Shown in pieces: positions 9,250 to 18,230 of a DNA stretch of 64,000 bases. Made by a program: the position numbers and the translations under genes. Source of the stretch: Mariprofundus ferrooxydans PV-1. GTDB taxonomy: Bacteria; Pseudomonadota; Zetaproteobacteria; Mariprofundales; Mariprofundaceae. The DNA lies in contig NZ_DS022294.1 of assembly GCF_000153765.1 (NCBI RefSeq), positions 1,300,049 to 1,364,048 on the forward strand, read 5' to 3'. The notes under the pieces were generated by a model. The model was not told where the DNA came from. It made no database searches and saw nothing but the letters and a program-made list of their open reading frames with translations. Each line of letters starts with the position of its first letter. The first letter of the stretch is position 1.

Positions 9250-10365
9250 ATGATCATCGGCATACCTGCAGAGATCAAAAACAGGGAGCATAGGGTGGCT
9301 CTGATACCTGAAGGCGCCAGGGCGCTGGTGGAAGACGGGCATCAGGTGCTTGTCGAGCAGGGTGCCGGGGCAGGCAGTGGCTTTTCCGACAAGGAGTATA
9401 CCGATGCCGGAGCCATGATCGTAGCCTCTGCAGCTGATGCATGGGCTGCGGAGCTGGTCGTCAAGGTCAAGGAGCCGTTGCCCCGGGAGTATCAGTTCCT
9501 GCGGCCGGGGCTGGGCCTGTTTACCTTCCTGCATCTGGCTGCCTGCCCGGAGTTGTTGCAGGTGTTGCTGGAGAAGAAGGTGCTGGCCATCGGCTATGAG
9601 ACGGTGCAGACCGATGATGGCAGGCTGCCTCTGTTGGCTCCGATGAGTCAGGTTGCAGGCAGGCTTGCGACCCAGATCGGGGCGTCGTTGTTGCAGTCGG
9701 AGAATGGCACGCAGTGGCCGGGACGCGGTGTGCTGATGGGCGGCGTCGCGAATGTGAAGCCGGCGAACGTGTTGATTCTGGGCGGCGGCAACGTCGGGCG
9801 CAGTGCCGCCGAAGTTGCTATCGGTATGGGAGCAATAGTGCATATTCTGGAGGCGCGCGTGGAATCGGTAGCCGCTTTGCGCCAGCATTTCGGTCAGCGC
9901 TGTGAAGTGCGTTTCTTTGCTCAGCAAATGATGTTTGAGGCGCTGGATGAGTGCGATCTGCTAATTGGAGCCGCTCTGGTTCCCGGCGCACATGCGCCGC
10001 ACCTGTTGACCTCCAGCTTTCTCGAGCGCATGCCCGACGGCTCGGTATTCATGGATGTGGCGATTGATCAGGGAGGTATCTCGGAGACGAGTCGTCCGAC
10101 CAGTTATGAACAGCCGGTTTATGTTGAATCAGGTGTGCTGCACTGCTGCCTGCCTAATCTGCCGAGTGCCGTGCCGGTTAGCAGTACTCAGGCATTAACG
10201 GCTGAAACTTTCCCGTACATACGGTTGCTGGCGCAAGCCGGCATGGTGTCGGCGATACGCGAGCACAGGTCGTTAAGGCGGAGCGTCAATACATGGGACG
10301 GGCAGATTACCCATCCTGCCGTGGCTGAAGCTGCAGGCATGCCGTATGAGCCGCTGTCGCTGTAG
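9250..10365 (+). CDS. ald: Alanine dehydrogenase
   Basis: NAD-dependent, reversible deamination of L-alanine to pyruvate and ammonia. 371 residues, the usual length. The N-terminus MIIGIPAEIKNREHRVALIPEGA with the catalytic Lys/His region, and the Rossmann stretch VLILGGGNVGRSAAEVAIGMGA (about 173-194), identify the Ald/PNT family; the absence of a membrane-spanning extension favours alanine dehydrogenase over transhydrogenase alpha. GGGAG lies 6-7 bases before the ATG. Monocistronic: 164 bp upstream spacer, and an intrinsic terminator 77 bp downstream. Confidence 0.93.
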   Translation: MIIGIPAEIKNREHRVALIPEGARALVEDGHQVLVEQGAGAGSGFSDKEYTDAGAMIVASAADAWAAELVVKVKEPLPREYQFLRPGLGLFTFLHLAACPELLQVLLEKKVLAIGYETVQTDDGRLPLLAPMSQVAGRLATQIGASLLQSENGTQWPGRGVLMGGVANVKPANVLILGGGNVGRSAAEVAIGMGAIVHILEARVESVAALRQHFGQRCEVRFFAQQMMFEALDECDLLIGAALVPGAHAPHLLTSSFLERMPDGSVFMDVAIDQGGISETSRPTSYEQPVYVESGVLHCCLPNLPSAVPVSSTQALTAETFPYIRLLAQAGMVSAIREHRSLRRSVNTWDGQITHPAVAEAAGMPYEPLSL

Positions 10366-10441
10366 TTCTGCGAGGGGCCATCGACCACGGTTGATCGGGC
10401 AGGGGCAATTAGCCGGCTGAAGTGTAAGGTCTGTCAAGCGT

Positions 10442-10482
10442 AAAAAAGGGGGGTGAATAGTATTATTCAGCCCCTTTTTTTT
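10442..10482 (+). terminator. Intrinsic terminator of ald
   Basis: TGAATA-GTAT-TATTCA inner stem extended by GGGG/CCCC across one mismatch, flanked by a run of six A on the left and eight T on the right. It lies 77 bp after the ald stop and would work in either direction. Confidence 0.8.
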
Positions 10483-10540
10483 GTGCATCGCGCTAGCGGG
10501 AAATATGGCTGAAAGCTTTTTGATTCCCGGTATGCGATAG

Positions 10541-10800
10541 GTGCTTTTAAAGCTACATTCTACTCTGCTAAAGCAGAGCATCCCCCTTTCTTTTGCGGAA
10601 AAGAAAGGGGTGAAAGAAAGCCGCCCCCCGATATCTTTGCCCTGCGGGTTCCCTCATACGAGCCATTCACTACAGCCGCTGCATCCGCAGCTTGTTCCTG
10701 TAGTGAATAACTCTATTCGGCAAATCTATAAGGGGGAATCCAAATCACTCACTTTTCAACTATCGCGCGGCGGGACAGCGCCGCTTGCTTCCCGATAATG
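10541..10800. repeat. Hairpin-dense intergenic block between ald and maeB
   Basis: No convincing gene lies between 10366 and 10855. The block contains four or five inverted repeats: 10563-10578 (7-bp arms), 10583-10610 (perfect 12-bp arms CCCCTTTCTTTT / AAAAGAAAGGGG, loop GCGG), 10665-10708 (perfect 11-bp arms ATTCACTACAG / CTGTAGTGAAT enclosing a nested GCTGC-ATCC-GCAGC hairpin) and 10767-10784 (6-bp arms). The density of perfect stems suggests a structured RNA or a dispersed palindromic element, not random spacer; which of these cannot be told from one copy. Confidence 0.5.
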
Positions 10801-10817
10801 CGCTATGAACCTGAAAC

Positions 10818-10850
10818 AGAGGGGGATTGAACACTATTCAATCCCCTCTT
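10818..10850 (-). terminator. Hairpin terminator at the 3' end of maeB
   Basis: Arms of 13-14 bp (AAGAGGGGATTGAA on the minus strand against TTCAATCCCCCTCT, one bulged base) with a 5-base loop, beginning 5 bp past the maeB stop. The U-tract on the minus strand is weak (GTTTC), so efficiency is uncertain. Confidence 0.6.
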
Positions 10851-10855
10851 ATTTA

Positions 10856-13126
10856 TTACTTGTCAGCAGCAGCCCGTGCAGCGGCGATGGCGGCCATGTT
10901 GACGATGTCATCCACGCTGGCACCGGTGTGTAGCACATGCGCCTGCTGGGGCAGACCGAGCAGTATCGGGCCGATGGCTGTGCCACCGCCAAGCTCGCGC
11001 AGCAGTTTGTAAGCGATGTTGCCGGCCTGCATGGTCGGGAATATCAGTACGTTGGCCGGCTCCTGCAGTTTGCTGAACGGATACTGTTCCAGGATGGCGC
11101 CGTTGACCGCGGTATCGGCCTGCATCTCCCCGTCGACAGTCAGATCCGGCCTGCGTTGCTGCAGCAGGCGGGTGGCTTCGGCAACCTTGCGTGTTTCCGG
11201 GTGATCGACGCTGCCGAAGTTGGAAAAGGAGAGCATGGCCACGCGCGCATCACACCCCAGTGATGTGGCGGTATCAGCGGCCAGTTCGGCCAGTTCAGCC
11301 AGCTGCTCTGCATCCATCTCCACATTCACCGTACAGTCGGTCAGGAAATATGCGGCGTTTTCCATGACCATGATATACATGCCGTATACATGATGGTGGT
11401 TGCCGGTGTTATCATGACCAAGCACCTTCAGCAGCGGCCGTAGTACATTGGGATAATGGGCCGTACGGCCGGAAAGCATACCATCGGCAAAGCCCTGACG
11501 TACCAGCATGGCTCCGAGCAGGTTGATGTCACTGTGCAGCATTTTTGCCGCATCATCACGCAGCATGCCATGGCGCTTGCGATCAAAATAATAGGCATCG
11601 GCCAGGCTGGAAAAGCGCGAGTTTTCCACAGATGGATCAACGACCTCGATCCGGGAGATATCCAGTCTGTCACGATGACAGATCTGCTCAATCACACTCT
11701 TTCGGCCGATCAGAATAGGGTCGGCAATATTCATATCCTGCATGGATATGGCGGCGCGAATCACAGTTTCATCCTCGCCTTCCGGCAGGACCAGACGAGT
11801 CGGGTGAGCGCGGGCCTTGTCCGAAATCATGCGCATGAACAGGCGGGAATTATCGATGCGGCCGGCCAGCTCCTGCGCATAGGCCTTGGCATTTGTCAGT
11901 GGCTTGCGCGCCACGCCGGTGTCGGTAGCGGCTTTGGCGACAGCAACCGGTACCACTTCAATCAGGCGGGGATCGAACGGCTTGGGCAGGATATATTCAG
12001 GGCCGAAGCGCAGCTCTCTGGCGCCATAGGCTTTGAGTACGGAGTGCGGCACATCGGCGCGGGCCAGCTCCGCCAGCGCATGAACGGCTGCAACTTTCAT
12101 CTCTTCATTGAAGGTGGTGGCGCGCACATCCAGTGCGCCGCGGAAGAGGAAGGGGAAGCCCAGTACGTTATTGACCTGATTGGGGTGATCGGAGCGCCCG
12201 GTGGCCATAATCAGATCCTTGCGGGTGGACATGGCCAGCGCATAGTCAATTTCCGGGTCCGGGTTGGCCATGGCGAAGACAATCGGTTTTTCAGCCATCG
12301 ACAGCAGCATCTCCGCACTGACGATGTTGCCTTGTGACAGGCCGATAAATACATCGGCGTCTTTCATGGCTTCTGCCAGCGTACGCTCCGGCCTTTCGGT
12401 GGCAAAGTATGCCTTGTGCGGCGGCAGATCTTCACCGCTGTCTTTGTGGATGACGCCCTTGCGGTCGAGAAACAGAATATTCTCGTGCGTGGCGCCCAGC
12501 TGCTCAATCAGCTTCATGCAGGCAAAACCGGCAGCGCCGGCACCGAGACAGACGATTTTCACGTCCTCAATCTGTTTGTTCTGCAGTACCAGCGCATTGA
12601 TGAAGGCCGCAGCCATAATCACAGCCGTACCATGCTGGTCATCATGCAGCACCGGAATATTCATGCGCTTTTTCAGCTCTTCCTCGATAATAAAGCATTC
12701 GGGAGCTTTGATATCTTCCAGATTGATGCCGCCGAAGGTCGGTTCCATACGGGCAATGGTCTCTACGATGCTCATCGGATCGTTTTCATCGAGCTCAATA
12801 TCAAATACGTCAATGTCAGCAAAGCGTTTGAACAGTACGGCCTTACCTTCCATGACAGGCTTTCCGGCCAGCGCGCCGATATTACCCAGCCCGAGTACGG
12901 CCGTGCCGTTGGTGATGACGCCGACCAGATTGGCGCGTGAGGTGAATTCATCGGCCAGTTCCGGGTTTTCAGCAATAGCCAGACATGGTTCGGCGACGCC
13001 CGGAGTATAAGCCAGCGCCAGATCTCGCTGGGTCAGGCATGGTTTTGTCGGGCGGATGCTGATCTTTCCCGGTGTGGGTGAGCGATGATATTCGAATGCG
13101 TCCCTGCGTAGATCTTCTTTTGCCAT
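10856..13126 (-). CDS. maeB: NADP-dependent malic enzyme with C-terminal phosphotransacetylase-like domain
   Basis: Oxidative decarboxylation of malate to pyruvate and CO2 with NADP. 756 residues, the normal size for the MaeB fusion: malic enzyme N-terminal domain (about 1-150; YTPGVAEPCLAI, NLVGVITNGTAVLGLGNIGA), NAD(P)-binding domain (about 160-400; VCLGAGAAGFAC), then a phosphotransacetylase-like domain (about 430-756; LPEGEDETVIRA, DGMLSGRTAHY). In this family the second domain is usually regulatory (acetyl-CoA or acetyl-phosphate sensing) and not catalytic. The frame is open 19 codons further upstream, but MAKEDLRRDAFEYHRSP at 13126 has GGGGTG in front and matches homologues. Divergent from the panE-like gene with an 84-bp spacer. 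Confidence 0.95.
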   Translation of the reverse strand: MAKEDLRRDAFEYHRSPTPGKISIRPTKPCLTQRDLALAYTPGVAEPCLAIAENPELADEFTSRANLVGVITNGTAVLGLGNIGALAGKPVMEGKAVLFKRFADIDVFDIELDENDPMSIVETIARMEPTFGGINLEDIKAPECFIIEEELKKRMNIPVLHDDQHGTAVIMAAAFINALVLQNKQIEDVKIVCLGAGAAGFACMKLIEQLGATHENILFLDRKGVIHKDSGEDLPPHKAYFATERPERTLAEAMKDADVFIGLSQGNIVSAEMLLSMAEKPIVFAMANPDPEIDYALAMSTRKDLIMATGRSDHPNQVNNVLGFPFLFRGALDVRATTFNEEMKVAAVHALAELARADVPHSVLKAYGARELRFGPEYILPKPFDPRLIEVVPVAVAKAATDTGVARKPLTNAKAYAQELAGRIDNSRLFMRMISDKARAHPTRLVLPEGEDETVIRAAISMQDMNIADPILIGRKSVIEQICHRDRLDISRIEVVDPSVENSRFSSLADAYYFDRKRHGMLRDDAAKMLHSDINLLGAMLVRQGFADGMLSGRTAHYPNVLRPLLKVLGHDNTGNHHHVYGMYIMVMENAAYFLTDCTVNVEMDAEQLAELAELAADTATSLGCDARVAMLSFSNFGSVDHPETRKVAEATRLLQQRRPDLTVDGEMQADTAVNGAILEQYPFSKLQEPANVLIFPTMQAGNIAYKLLRELGGGTAIGPILLGLPQQAHVLHTGASVDDIVNMAAIAAARAAADK

Positions 13127-13210
13127 TATGCACCCCATTGTGTTCGCTTCATGTTTATCTACAGTTGTTCTCTGTATCCGCAAGCATAGCGCCGGATGGA
13201 GGTGTGGTCA

Positions 13211-14131
13211 TTGGGTAGATTGATGCGAATTGGATTTGTCGGCGCGGGTGCCGTCGGTTGTCATTATGGCAGCAAATTAATTCAGAGTGGTGAGGATGTG
13301 CTGTTGCTGGCTCGCGGTGCGCATTTGCAGGCGCTGCAGCAGGGTCTGATTCATGAATCGGAGGGAGAGCGGCTGCAACTGGCTGTGGATGCCACGGATG
13401 ATGTGGCGCGACTGGCCGATTGCAATGTGGTGGTGTTAAGCTGCAAGATGACCGGGCTGAAGGAGCTGCTCAGCGCGCTGCAGGGCTGTTTATCGGAGGA
13501 CGCCATGTTGGTGAGCCTGCAGAACGGCGTGCAGGCTCCGGATATGCTGGCGGAGGCCTTTCCCGACCATGCCGTGGTGGCGGGCACAGCCTTTATCGGC
13601 GTGCGCCTGGAATCACCCGGCCATATCATTCACTCGGCCGCTGGCGGGATCAGGCTCGGCCTGTGGCGTGAGGGCAGGGGCAGCGCGTTGCTGCCTGCGT
13701 TGAATGAGGCTCTGTGTGCGGCGGGTGTGGCAAGTGATATTGATGCTGATCCTGCCGCAATGTTGTGGCGCAAGCTGCTGTGGAATTGCGGCTTTAATGC
13801 CATCACTGCCATCACCCGCCGATATGCGCGTGAAGTGGCTGCCAATGATGAGACATTGCAGATGGTGAGGGCGGCGATGCAGGAGACGGTCGCGCTCGCA
13901 AATGAGCTGTCTGTCGCCATTGATGCCTCGGATATCGACAGACATATTGATGTGACGCTGGCGATGGGTCCGGTGAAAACCAGCATGTGGCAGGATGTCG
14001 AGGCAGGGCATGTCAGCGAGGTGGATTATATGAACGGTTATGTGGCTGAGCGGTCTGAGTCGCTGGGGCTGGCGGCACCGGTCAACCGGATGTTAACCAC
14101 GCTGATGCATGCACTGACTAAGGCCGGCTGA
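13211..14131 (+). CDS. panE: 2-dehydropantoate 2-reductase family protein
   Basis: NADPH-dependent ketopantoate reductase fold; the classical role is the second step of pantothenate synthesis. The Rossmann motif GFVGAGAVGCHYGSKL opens the protein, and the C-terminal helical domain carries KLLWNCGFNAITAITR and SMWQDVEAGHVSEVDYMNGYV (K-x4-N and the S-x3-D region of the family). The start is ambiguous: ATG at 13223 begins exactly at MRIGFVGAG but lacks a ribosome site, whereas TTG at 13211 sits 7 bases after GGAGGTG and adds four residues; I prefer the TTG. Families in this fold include other 2-ketoacid reductases, so substrate is inferred. Convergent with the downstream esterase, whose stop codon lies inside the 3' end (14-bp overlap). 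Confidence 0.85.
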   Translation: MGRLMRIGFVGAGAVGCHYGSKLIQSGEDVLLLARGAHLQALQQGLIHESEGERLQLAVDATDDVARLADCNVVVLSCKMTGLKELLSALQGCLSEDAMLVSLQNGVQAPDMLAEAFPDHAVVAGTAFIGVRLESPGHIIHSAAGGIRLGLWREGRGSALLPALNEALCAAGVASDIDADPAAMLWRKLLWNCGFNAITAITRRYAREVAANDETLQMVRAAMQETVALANELSVAIDASDIDRHIDVTLAMGPVKTSMWQDVEAGHVSEVDYMNGYVAERSESLGLAAPVNRMLTTLMHALTKAG

Positions 14132-14801
14132 TTGCCCTAAGCCGCTCGGCAATCCACTGGCCGATATGGTTGATCTCCTGCGGACAAACGGAGTGCTGCA
14201 TCGGGTAGCTGTGCCACTCCAGTTGATAACCGGCAGCTTTCAGCTGACGGGCGCAGCTGTCGCCGAGCGCAAAGGGTACAACAGGATCATCAATGCCGTG
14301 TGCCATGAACAGCGGCGTATTCAGCGATGCCTGGCTATATTCTGCAGCCGCTTCAGGCATGAGCAGGTAGCCGGAGAGAACAATGATGCCGGCCAGCGGA
14401 GACGGCTTGCGCAGACCGGTGTAGAGAGCCATCGCAGCGCCCTGCGAGAAGCCGGCCAGTATGATGCGATCAGCCGGAATGCCGCGCATGATCTCCTGTT
14501 CGATCAGCATATTGATACCGGCCGATGAGGCCTGAATACCCGCTTCATCGTGCTCGATGCCGAGGTCGTTCTGACGGATGTCATACCATGCCGGCATGAT
14601 ATAACCGCCGTTAAGTGTAACCGGTATGGATGGCGCATGCGGAAAGATAAAGCGCACCGCGATATCGGCGGGCAGCCCCAGCTGCGGAACGACAGGTTCA
14701 AAATCGTGACCATCTGCGCCCAGCCCGTGCAGCCAGATGACGCTGGCTGCAGGCTTTTCGCCTGTTTCGATGGTGATGTGGGGTAGTGGATGCAGTGTCA
14801 T
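14118..14801 (-). CDS. Alpha/beta-hydrolase, carboxylesterase/acyl-protein thioesterase type
   Basis: 227-residue serine hydrolase of the phospholipase/carboxylesterase (Abhydrolase_2) family. The oxyanion stretch VIWLHGLGADGHDF, nucleophile elbow GFSQGAAMA (Ser about 117), acid MAHGIDDPVVP and histidine near WHSYPMQHSV complete the catalytic triad. Members cleave short-chain esters and sometimes thioesters; substrate unknown here. No signal peptide, so cytoplasmic. Tail-to-tail overlap of 14 bp with the panE-like gene. Divergent from mpl. Confidence 0.9.
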   Translation of the reverse strand: MTLHPLPHITIETGEKPAASVIWLHGLGADGHDFEPVVPQLGLPADIAVRFIFPHAPSIPVTLNGGYIMPAWYDIRQNDLGIEHDEAGIQASSAGINMLIEQEIMRGIPADRIILAGFSQGAAMALYTGLRKPSPLAGIIVLSGYLLMPEAAAEYSQASLNTPLFMAHGIDDPVVPFALGDSCARQLKAAGYQLEWHSYPMQHSVCPQEINHIGQWIAERLRAISRP

Positions 14802-14823
14802 GGGCCAATCATGCCGTAATTAA

Positions 14824-14850
14824 TTCTTTGTGTCTTTGCGTCTTTGTGGT
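14824..14850. repeat. TCTTTG-type short tandem in the mpl leader
   Basis: Three consecutive units of the form TCTTTGTG / TCTTTGCG / TCTTTGTG lie immediately before the mpl start. The look is that of the TTTGTGTCTTTGCGTCTTTGTGG intergenic phrase I recall from many environmental genomes; that resemblance is from memory. Confidence 0.4.
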
Positions 14851-14861
14851 TCAATTTCGAA

Positions 14862-16250
14862 ATGAGTAAACATCTGCATATTCTCGGTATCTGTGGTACG
14901 GCCATGGCCGCCATTGCCGCACTGGCCAAAGAACAGGGGTGGCATGTGACCGGCTCGGATGCGGGCGTCTATCCGCCGATGTCCGATTACCTGGCGGGGC
15001 TGGGAATTGAAATTGCCCCGTTTGATGCATCCTGCCTGCAGTCGGCGCCGGATCTGTGCGTGATCGGCAATGCGATGTCACGTGGCAATGTCGAAGTGGA
15101 GGCCATCCTCGACGGCGGATTGCCGTACTGCTCAGGCCCTGCTTTTGTCGGCGACCATATTCTGCCCGGTCGCCATGCTGTGGTGGTGGCGGGGACACAT
15201 GGCAAAACGACGACATCCAGCCTGCTGGCCTGGGTGCTAGATCGGGCGGATCTCTCTCCCGGTTTTATGATCGGCGGTATTCCGGAAGATTTCGGGACGG
15301 GGGCGCGAACGGGTGGCGGGCCGCATTTTGTACTGGAGGGCGATGAGTACGACACCGCCTTTTTCGACAAGCGCAGCAAATTTCTGCACTACCATGCACG
15401 CACATTGATTCTGAATAATCTGGAATACGATCATGCCGATATCTTTCCGGATCTGGAAGCCATCCAGGCCCAGTTTCACCATCTGATCCGCACCGTGCCT
15501 GCTGCCGGCAGCATCGTGGTGAATGGCGATGATGATAATCTTGATTATGTGCTGGCACGCGGTTGCTGGACGCCGCTGGTACGTTTTGCCCGTTACGGTG
15601 GTCGCGATGCCGAGTGGCACTGGCAGCCGTTGAGTGATGATGGCAGCCGTTTCCGTCTCTACCAGCATGGTGATGAGGTGATGGAGGTGAGCTGGGGCAT
15701 GATCGGGCTGCATCAGGTTGCCAATGCCTGTGCGGTGGCGGCAACGGCAAGCAGGCTGGGTGTTTCAAGCGCGGATATTGCCGCGGCATTTGCCTCGTTC
15801 GGGGGGATTCGCAGACGCATGACGCTGGTCGGTGAGGTGGGCGGCATCCGTATATTTGATGATTTTGCGCATCACCCGACGGCCATCAGTGGCGTGGTGG
15901 CCGCTGCACGCGCGGCGATGAAAGGACGCGGCCGGTTATGGGTAGTGGTTGAGCCGCGCTCCAATACGATGCGCTCGCGCATTCATCAGCAGGCGCTGCC
16001 CGCCTGTTTTGCTGCCGCAGACCAGGTCGTGTTTGTGCCGGCATCGGATCGGAACCTGAACGCCTCCGATGTGCTGGATGTGGCAGAGGTCTGTCGCGCT
16101 ATTGGTCCGCATGCTGTGGTGCTGGCGGATGCCGAAGCGATTATCGCGCATATTCGCAGCCACGCATCAGAGGGTGATGATGTGCTGATTCTGTCCAACG
16201 GCGGATTTGATGGTATCCATCAGCGTTTGCTGACGGCGCTGTCGGTTTGA
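14862..16250 (+). CDS. mpl: UDP-MurNAc:L-Ala-gamma-D-Glu-mDAP ligase (murein recycling)
   Basis: ATP-dependent ligase that reattaches recycled murein tripeptide to UDP-N-acetylmuramate in the cytoplasm. 462 residues from MSKHLHILGICGTAMAAIA. The N-terminal UDP-binding GICGTAM motif (10-16), the P-loop AGTHGKTTTSSLLAW (110-124), the central DDFAHHPTA motif and the Mur ligase C-terminal domain are present. The short Gly motif ICGTAM and lack of a transmembrane region separate it from MurC, whose motif is GIGGxGM. The open frame runs to a TTG at 14844, but the ATG at 14862 gives the family N-terminus; neither has a clear ribosome site. Confidence 0.93.
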   Translation: MSKHLHILGICGTAMAAIAALAKEQGWHVTGSDAGVYPPMSDYLAGLGIEIAPFDASCLQSAPDLCVIGNAMSRGNVEVEAILDGGLPYCSGPAFVGDHILPGRHAVVVAGTHGKTTTSSLLAWVLDRADLSPGFMIGGIPEDFGTGARTGGGPHFVLEGDEYDTAFFDKRSKFLHYHARTLILNNLEYDHADIFPDLEAIQAQFHHLIRTVPAAGSIVVNGDDDNLDYVLARGCWTPLVRFARYGGRDAEWHWQPLSDDGSRFRLYQHGDEVMEVSWGMIGLHQVANACAVAATASRLGVSSADIAAAFASFGGIRRRMTLVGEVGGIRIFDDFAHHPTAISGVVAAARAAMKGRGRLWVVVEPRSNTMRSRIHQQALPACFAAADQVVFVPASDRNLNASDVLDVAEVCRAIGPHAVVLADAEAIIAHIRSHASEGDDVLILSNGGFDGIHQRLLTALSV

Positions 16251-16292
16251 TGTGAAGGAAAATGCGAGCGGATATATTACCCAGCTACGCTT

Positions 16293-16321
16293 TTGTATAT
16301 CGCAGGCTTTGTTGCTAGTAT
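16293..16321 (+). promoter_or_regulatory. Possible sigma-70 promoter for fbp
   Basis: TTGTAT, 17-base spacer, TAGTAT, in the AT-rich 119-bp gap between mpl and fbp. Consensus match is modest, and the call rests mainly on position and spacing. Confidence 0.35.
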
Positions 16322-16369
16322 GACGCCGCTTTTGATTTTTCCGCACGCGGATTTGGAAGGGAGAGGGAT

Positions 16370-17317
16370 ATGCCAACAACATTGAATAATATCGCTAAGC
16401 AGGGAGCAAATGGCGCAGCCATGATGCCTGTGATCCAGGGCGTGGGGCGTGCAGCGATTGAGATTGCAGCCGTACTGCGTGGCGCTGTGTTCCGGGGCGC
16501 GTTGGGCGGCGCCGGTAGCGAAAATGTTCAGGGCGAGCAGCAGCAGATGCTGGATGTGCTCTCCGATGAGATCTTTCTGGATGAGATGCGTTCCACCGGT
16601 TTTGTCTGTGCGGTCGGCTCCGAAGAGCAGGAAGAGCTGCTGGTGATTGAAGAGTACAGCCACGCCGATTATCTGGTGCTGGTTGATCCGCTGGATGGCT
16701 CATCCAATCTGGATGTGGACGGACCTGTCGGTACGATCTTCTCCGTTGTCAAACGCAAAACCCCTAACTCCGATACCCCGCATGTATCCGATACGCTGCA
16801 GTCCGGTAAGGAAGTGATCGCGGCTGGCTACGTGCTTTACGGCCCCTCCCTGATGATGGTCTGCTCTGTCGGTGACGGCGTTCACGGCTACACCTTTAAT
16901 CCCGGATCAGCCCGTTTTGAACTGAGCCATGGCGATATCCGTATTCCGGAGACCGGCGGCTACTACTCGGTCAATGAGTCCAATAAGGACAAATGGCTGG
17001 ACGGTATGGGCGATCATCTGGATCGCATGAAAGCGGATACCGGCCTTGGCATGCGCTATGTCGGCGCCATGGTAGCTGATATGCACCGCACACTGCTCAA
17101 GGGCGGCGTATTCCTCTATCCTGCGGATGAGAAAAACACGACCGGTAAGTTGCGTCTGCTGTATGAAGCCATTCCGATGGGCTTTATTATGGAACAGGCC
17201 GGTGGCAAGGCGATGAGTAGCGGTATTGCTGTGCTCGATATCGAGCCTGAAGCACTGCATCAGCGCGTACCTGTCTATCTGGGTTCCCACACCAACGTTG
17301 ATTCGCTGCTCGGATAA
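16370..17317 (+). CDS. fbp: Fructose-1,6-bisphosphatase, class I
   Basis: Hydrolyses fructose 1,6-bisphosphate to fructose 6-phosphate in gluconeogenesis or, in autotrophs, the Calvin cycle. 315 residues. The metal-binding motif VDPLDGSSNLDVD (105-117) preceded by EE at 94-95, the substrate loop and the C-terminal GKLRLLYEAIPMGFIMEQAGG motif are those of class I enzymes. Ribosome site GGGAGAGGG lies 6-7 bases before the ATG. The uracil-DNA glycosylase gene begins 3 bp after its stop, so the two are probably one transcript. No Calvin-cycle neighbours are in view to decide between the two pathways. Confidence 0.95.
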   Translation: MPTTLNNIAKQGANGAAMMPVIQGVGRAAIEIAAVLRGAVFRGALGGAGSENVQGEQQQMLDVLSDEIFLDEMRSTGFVCAVGSEEQEELLVIEEYSHADYLVLVDPLDGSSNLDVDGPVGTIFSVVKRKTPNSDTPHVSDTLQSGKEVIAAGYVLYGPSLMMVCSVGDGVHGYTFNPGSARFELSHGDIRIPETGGYYSVNESNKDKWLDGMGDHLDRMKADTGLGMRYVGAMVADMHRTLLKGGVFLYPADEKNTTGKLRLLYEAIPMGFIMEQAGGKAMSSGIAVLDIEPEALHQRVPVYLGSHTNVDSLLG

Positions 17318-17320
17318 GCA

Positions 17321-18079
17321 TTGCCTGAGAGCAACATCTTTGTAGAAACATATCTGAGGGAAATCGGCGTGCAGACGCCGGTTTCCCTTCTTTCTTTGGC
17401 GCAGGAAACTCAGCCGCCTGTGGCCCCCGCAGCGCAGCCGAGCCCGGTTGAGTCGGAGCCTGCGGCAGCGCTTGAGTCGCAGGTATCTACGCCTGCACCT
17501 GCTGCCGATACGGTTGTATTCAAATCGCTGGATGAGTTGTCGGCAACGGCATCAACCTGTCGCCTCTGCTCGCTGGCCGATACGCGCACGCAGGTGGTGT
17601 TCGGCGTTGGTAATCCGCAGGCGGATCTGGTGTTTATCGGTGAAGCGCCGGGGCGCGATGAGGATCTGCAGGGTGAGCCGTTTGTCGGCCGGGCCGGCCA
17701 GTTGCTCGATCGCATGATGGCAGCTATCGGCCTGGATCGGGATGCCGTCTATATCATGAATACCATCAAGTGCCGGCCGCCGAATAATCGCGACCCGCGA
17801 GCCGATGAAGTGAAGGCCTGTAACCTCTGGTTTGAGCAGCAGCTTGATGCGCTGCAACCGAAAATGATCTGCCTGCTGGGCCGCGTGGCGGCACAGACCG
17901 TGCTCGGAACCGACGCAACACTCGGCGCGCTGCGCGGAGCGTGGCATGAGTATCACGGCATCCCCGTATGGGTGACCTATCACCCGGCCTACCTGCTGCG
18001 CTCCCCGCAACAGAAACAGAAAGGCTGGCAGGATCTCTGCCTGCTCGCCGATCGCTACCGTGACCTGACTCAATCCTGA
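17321..18079 (+). CDS. Family 4 uracil-DNA glycosylase (Fe-S)
   Basis: Removes uracil from DNA. 252 residues: a Pro/Ala/Glu-rich flexible N-terminus (about 28-65) followed by the family 4 catalytic domain. The four [4Fe-4S] cysteines are C80 and C83 (TCRLC), C151 and C167; the catalytic motif is GEAPGRDED (107-115), with the C-terminal [12 protein letters not shown] motif. The long N-terminal linker resembles the fused DNA-polymerase-like N-termini seen in some proteobacterial homologues. Start is TTG, 3 bp after fbp. Gene end is followed by the spacer that leads into the integron cassette region. Confidence 0.93.
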   Translation: MPESNIFVETYLREIGVQTPVSLLSLAQETQPPVAPAAQPSPVESEPAAALESQVSTPAPAADTVVFKSLDELSATASTCRLCSLADTRTQVVFGVGNPQADLVFIGEAPGRDEDLQGEPFVGRAGQLLDRMMAAIGLDRDAVYIMNTIKCRPPNNRDPRADEVKACNLWFEQQLDALQPKMICLLGRVAAQTVLGTDATLGALRGAWHEYHGIPVWVTYHPAYLLRSPQQKQKGWQDLCLLADRYRDLTQS

Positions 18080-18230
18080 TCTCTGGCGCCTGCTGCTGGA
18101 CGGGCTTTTTTTCTCCCCATGCGGAAACAACCTAGCGGCCACTCGTAATGCCCGACACCAAGATGCCTCGTTGACCCGCAGCCTGAATCGGGACATTGTG
18201 ACTCCTTTCAGTGTTTTCGGTGGAGGATTT

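Noticed and set aside
11456-12337. Long plus-strand ORF of 293 codons inside maeB
   Set aside because: It is antisense to a fully conserved malic enzyme gene and has no family features; the same applies to the long antisense frames in nuoL, nuoD, glmU and atpA.
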